Assembly (NCBI GenBank): GCA_034509425.1
Contig: JAVTVJ010000047.1
Location: forward strand, 1,736,001 to 1,800,000
DNA from: Eopsaltria australis
Taxonomy: Eukaryota; Chordata; Aves; Passeriformes; Petroicidae
DNA: 64,000 nt
Direction: 5' to 3'
In this document: piece after piece, positions 63,001 to 64,000 of the stretch
Numbering within the stretch: position 1 is the first letter of the stretch
Layout of the letters: every line of letters starts with the position of its first letter
Position numbers and translations under genes: made by a program
The notes under the pieces: generated by a model
What the model was told of the DNA's origin: nothing
Databases searched by the model: none
Seen by the model: only the letters and a program-made list of their open reading frames with translations

Positions 63001-64000
63001 CTATCTATCTATCCATCCATTCACACAACCTCCCAAAAATGGATTCCCCTCATCGTGCCAGCACTTTTCCCTTTGCAAAACAAAGTCTGTAGGTGGGAAT
63101 GGCCTGCAGGGTGTCAAAGTTCTCTCTCCTTCTGCCTGTTCCTACTTTCACTGAATGAACCTTCAGTTTCTTGAAGGATAAAACTTCAGAATGGCCAAGA
63201 CTATGAAACTTGGGAGTGGTCTGCTCTGGGGCACATAGAGCCTGAGCCCTACAGAAATCCAGAGGGGCCAGTTACCCCATTACTCAGGGAGGACATTGCA
63301 CAGTCATCCCTTTCACTTGGCTAGACAGCCTGGTTTGTGTCTGAGTGCCTGGGAACATGCTCAGGCTGTCCACCCTAAGAAGCTGTTAGCACAATCCCAG
63401 CATCACTTTGGAGCAGAACAGCTAACCCACCCCAACCAGCCACTGGACACGGCTCAGAGCCAGCACTGGGCACGAACCATGTGCCACAACAGACACAGCC
63501 CCTGGGCTCAGAGGACAGCCTGTCTGCCCCATGGCTACTGTGTAGGAAAAGCTGCCATTGTGAGCAGGCACCAGAGGAGCATCTGGAGGTTTGGGAGCAA
63601 TGCAGAGTGACAGGAGATATGGAAGCACTTTGGGGAATGCTGATGGCACTTGTTAAAGAGGGGGAACATGGGAGCATGTCTGTGTTTCAGGCCGGGCTGC
63701 TGGGGGATCCAATGCTGGAAATACAGATCTCAGCAGCTGAGGGGCTGTGGGTTGTTCAAACCTGGCAGGTGCCTTTCCAAGAGAGGAGCCTCCACCTGCA
63801 CACCTTGCTTGGAGCTTGGGGGAGGTGAGTTTGTTCCTGCTACATTTAATCAGTGTTCAAAAGCATGGTGGGAGCAGCAAGCAGCAGGCACAGCCAGCCC
63901 TTGGCACCCCAGGCTTTGCAGCACGGTTGGAGTGAGTGAACCTGACCGTCTGGGTCACTTGTTCATTGATTTTCTTTAGGGAAAGATGATTTACAAAATG
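57051..64000. other. Gene-poor stretch to window end
   Basis: No gene or mobile element recognised. A GC-richer patch lies at about 57,410-57,700 without CpG-island density. A tetranucleotide repeat lies at 62,988-63,020. Overlapping open frames at 63,296-63,979 occupy a GC-rich patch and have no domain. Confidence 0.55.
62988..63020. repeat. (ATCT)n microsatellite
   Basis: About six ATCT units followed by two ATCC units. Likely polymorphic in length. Confidence 0.95.

Noticed and set aside
1..64000. CRISPR array, bacterial operon, prophage or multi-gene defence-type system
   Set aside because: No evenly spaced repeats with unique spacers, no tightly packed genes and no ribosome-binding sites. 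Intron-like and LINE-bearing DNA shows a vertebrate genome.

Overview
The window looks like nuclear DNA from a bird, possibly a passerine. The evidence is at least seven decayed CR1 LINE fragments with bird-type 3' ends (ATTCTRTGATT-like termini) or CR1 reverse-transcriptase (RT) motifs. There is also a shortened avian-type endogenous-retroviral LTR, one sharply bounded CpG island in otherwise AT-leaning sequence, and no bacterial-style gene packing. Nearly all open frames here are short chance frames in non-coding DNA. No species can be named from the sequence alone.

Layout. (1) 1-9,060 is the only region with convincing gene signals, all on the minus strand. A CpG-island promoter (about 8,080-9,060) holds a perfect NRF1 core and GC boxes. 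It covers a first coding exon (8,471-8,569) encoding 33 residues that start MDVMSPQQEHLG and end in a strong splice donor. A likely second exon lies at 7,656-7,743 and a weaker third at 6,050-6,152. I do not recognise the protein. The predicted 727-bp first intron is about two-thirds filled by a diverged minisatellite of roughly 35-bp units, apparently undescribed, and a 9-bp-arm hairpin abuts the predicted exon 2 acceptor. (2) 9,060-64,000 lies upstream of that promoter and reads as a roughly 55-kb gene-poor stretch. It holds CR1 remnants at about 16.3, 17.1, 19.6, 31.2, 38.0, 55.5 and 56.7 kb, the LTR at 15.6 kb, microsatellites, two short tandem duplications, a 30-bp near-perfect palindrome at 54.8 kb and one spliceable-looking 343-bp segment at 23.1 kb.

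No rRNA, tRNA, CRISPR array or complete protein-coding gene was found. I see no multi-gene system. The most interesting items are the intron 1 minisatellite with its flanking hairpin, and the unidentified CpG-island gene.
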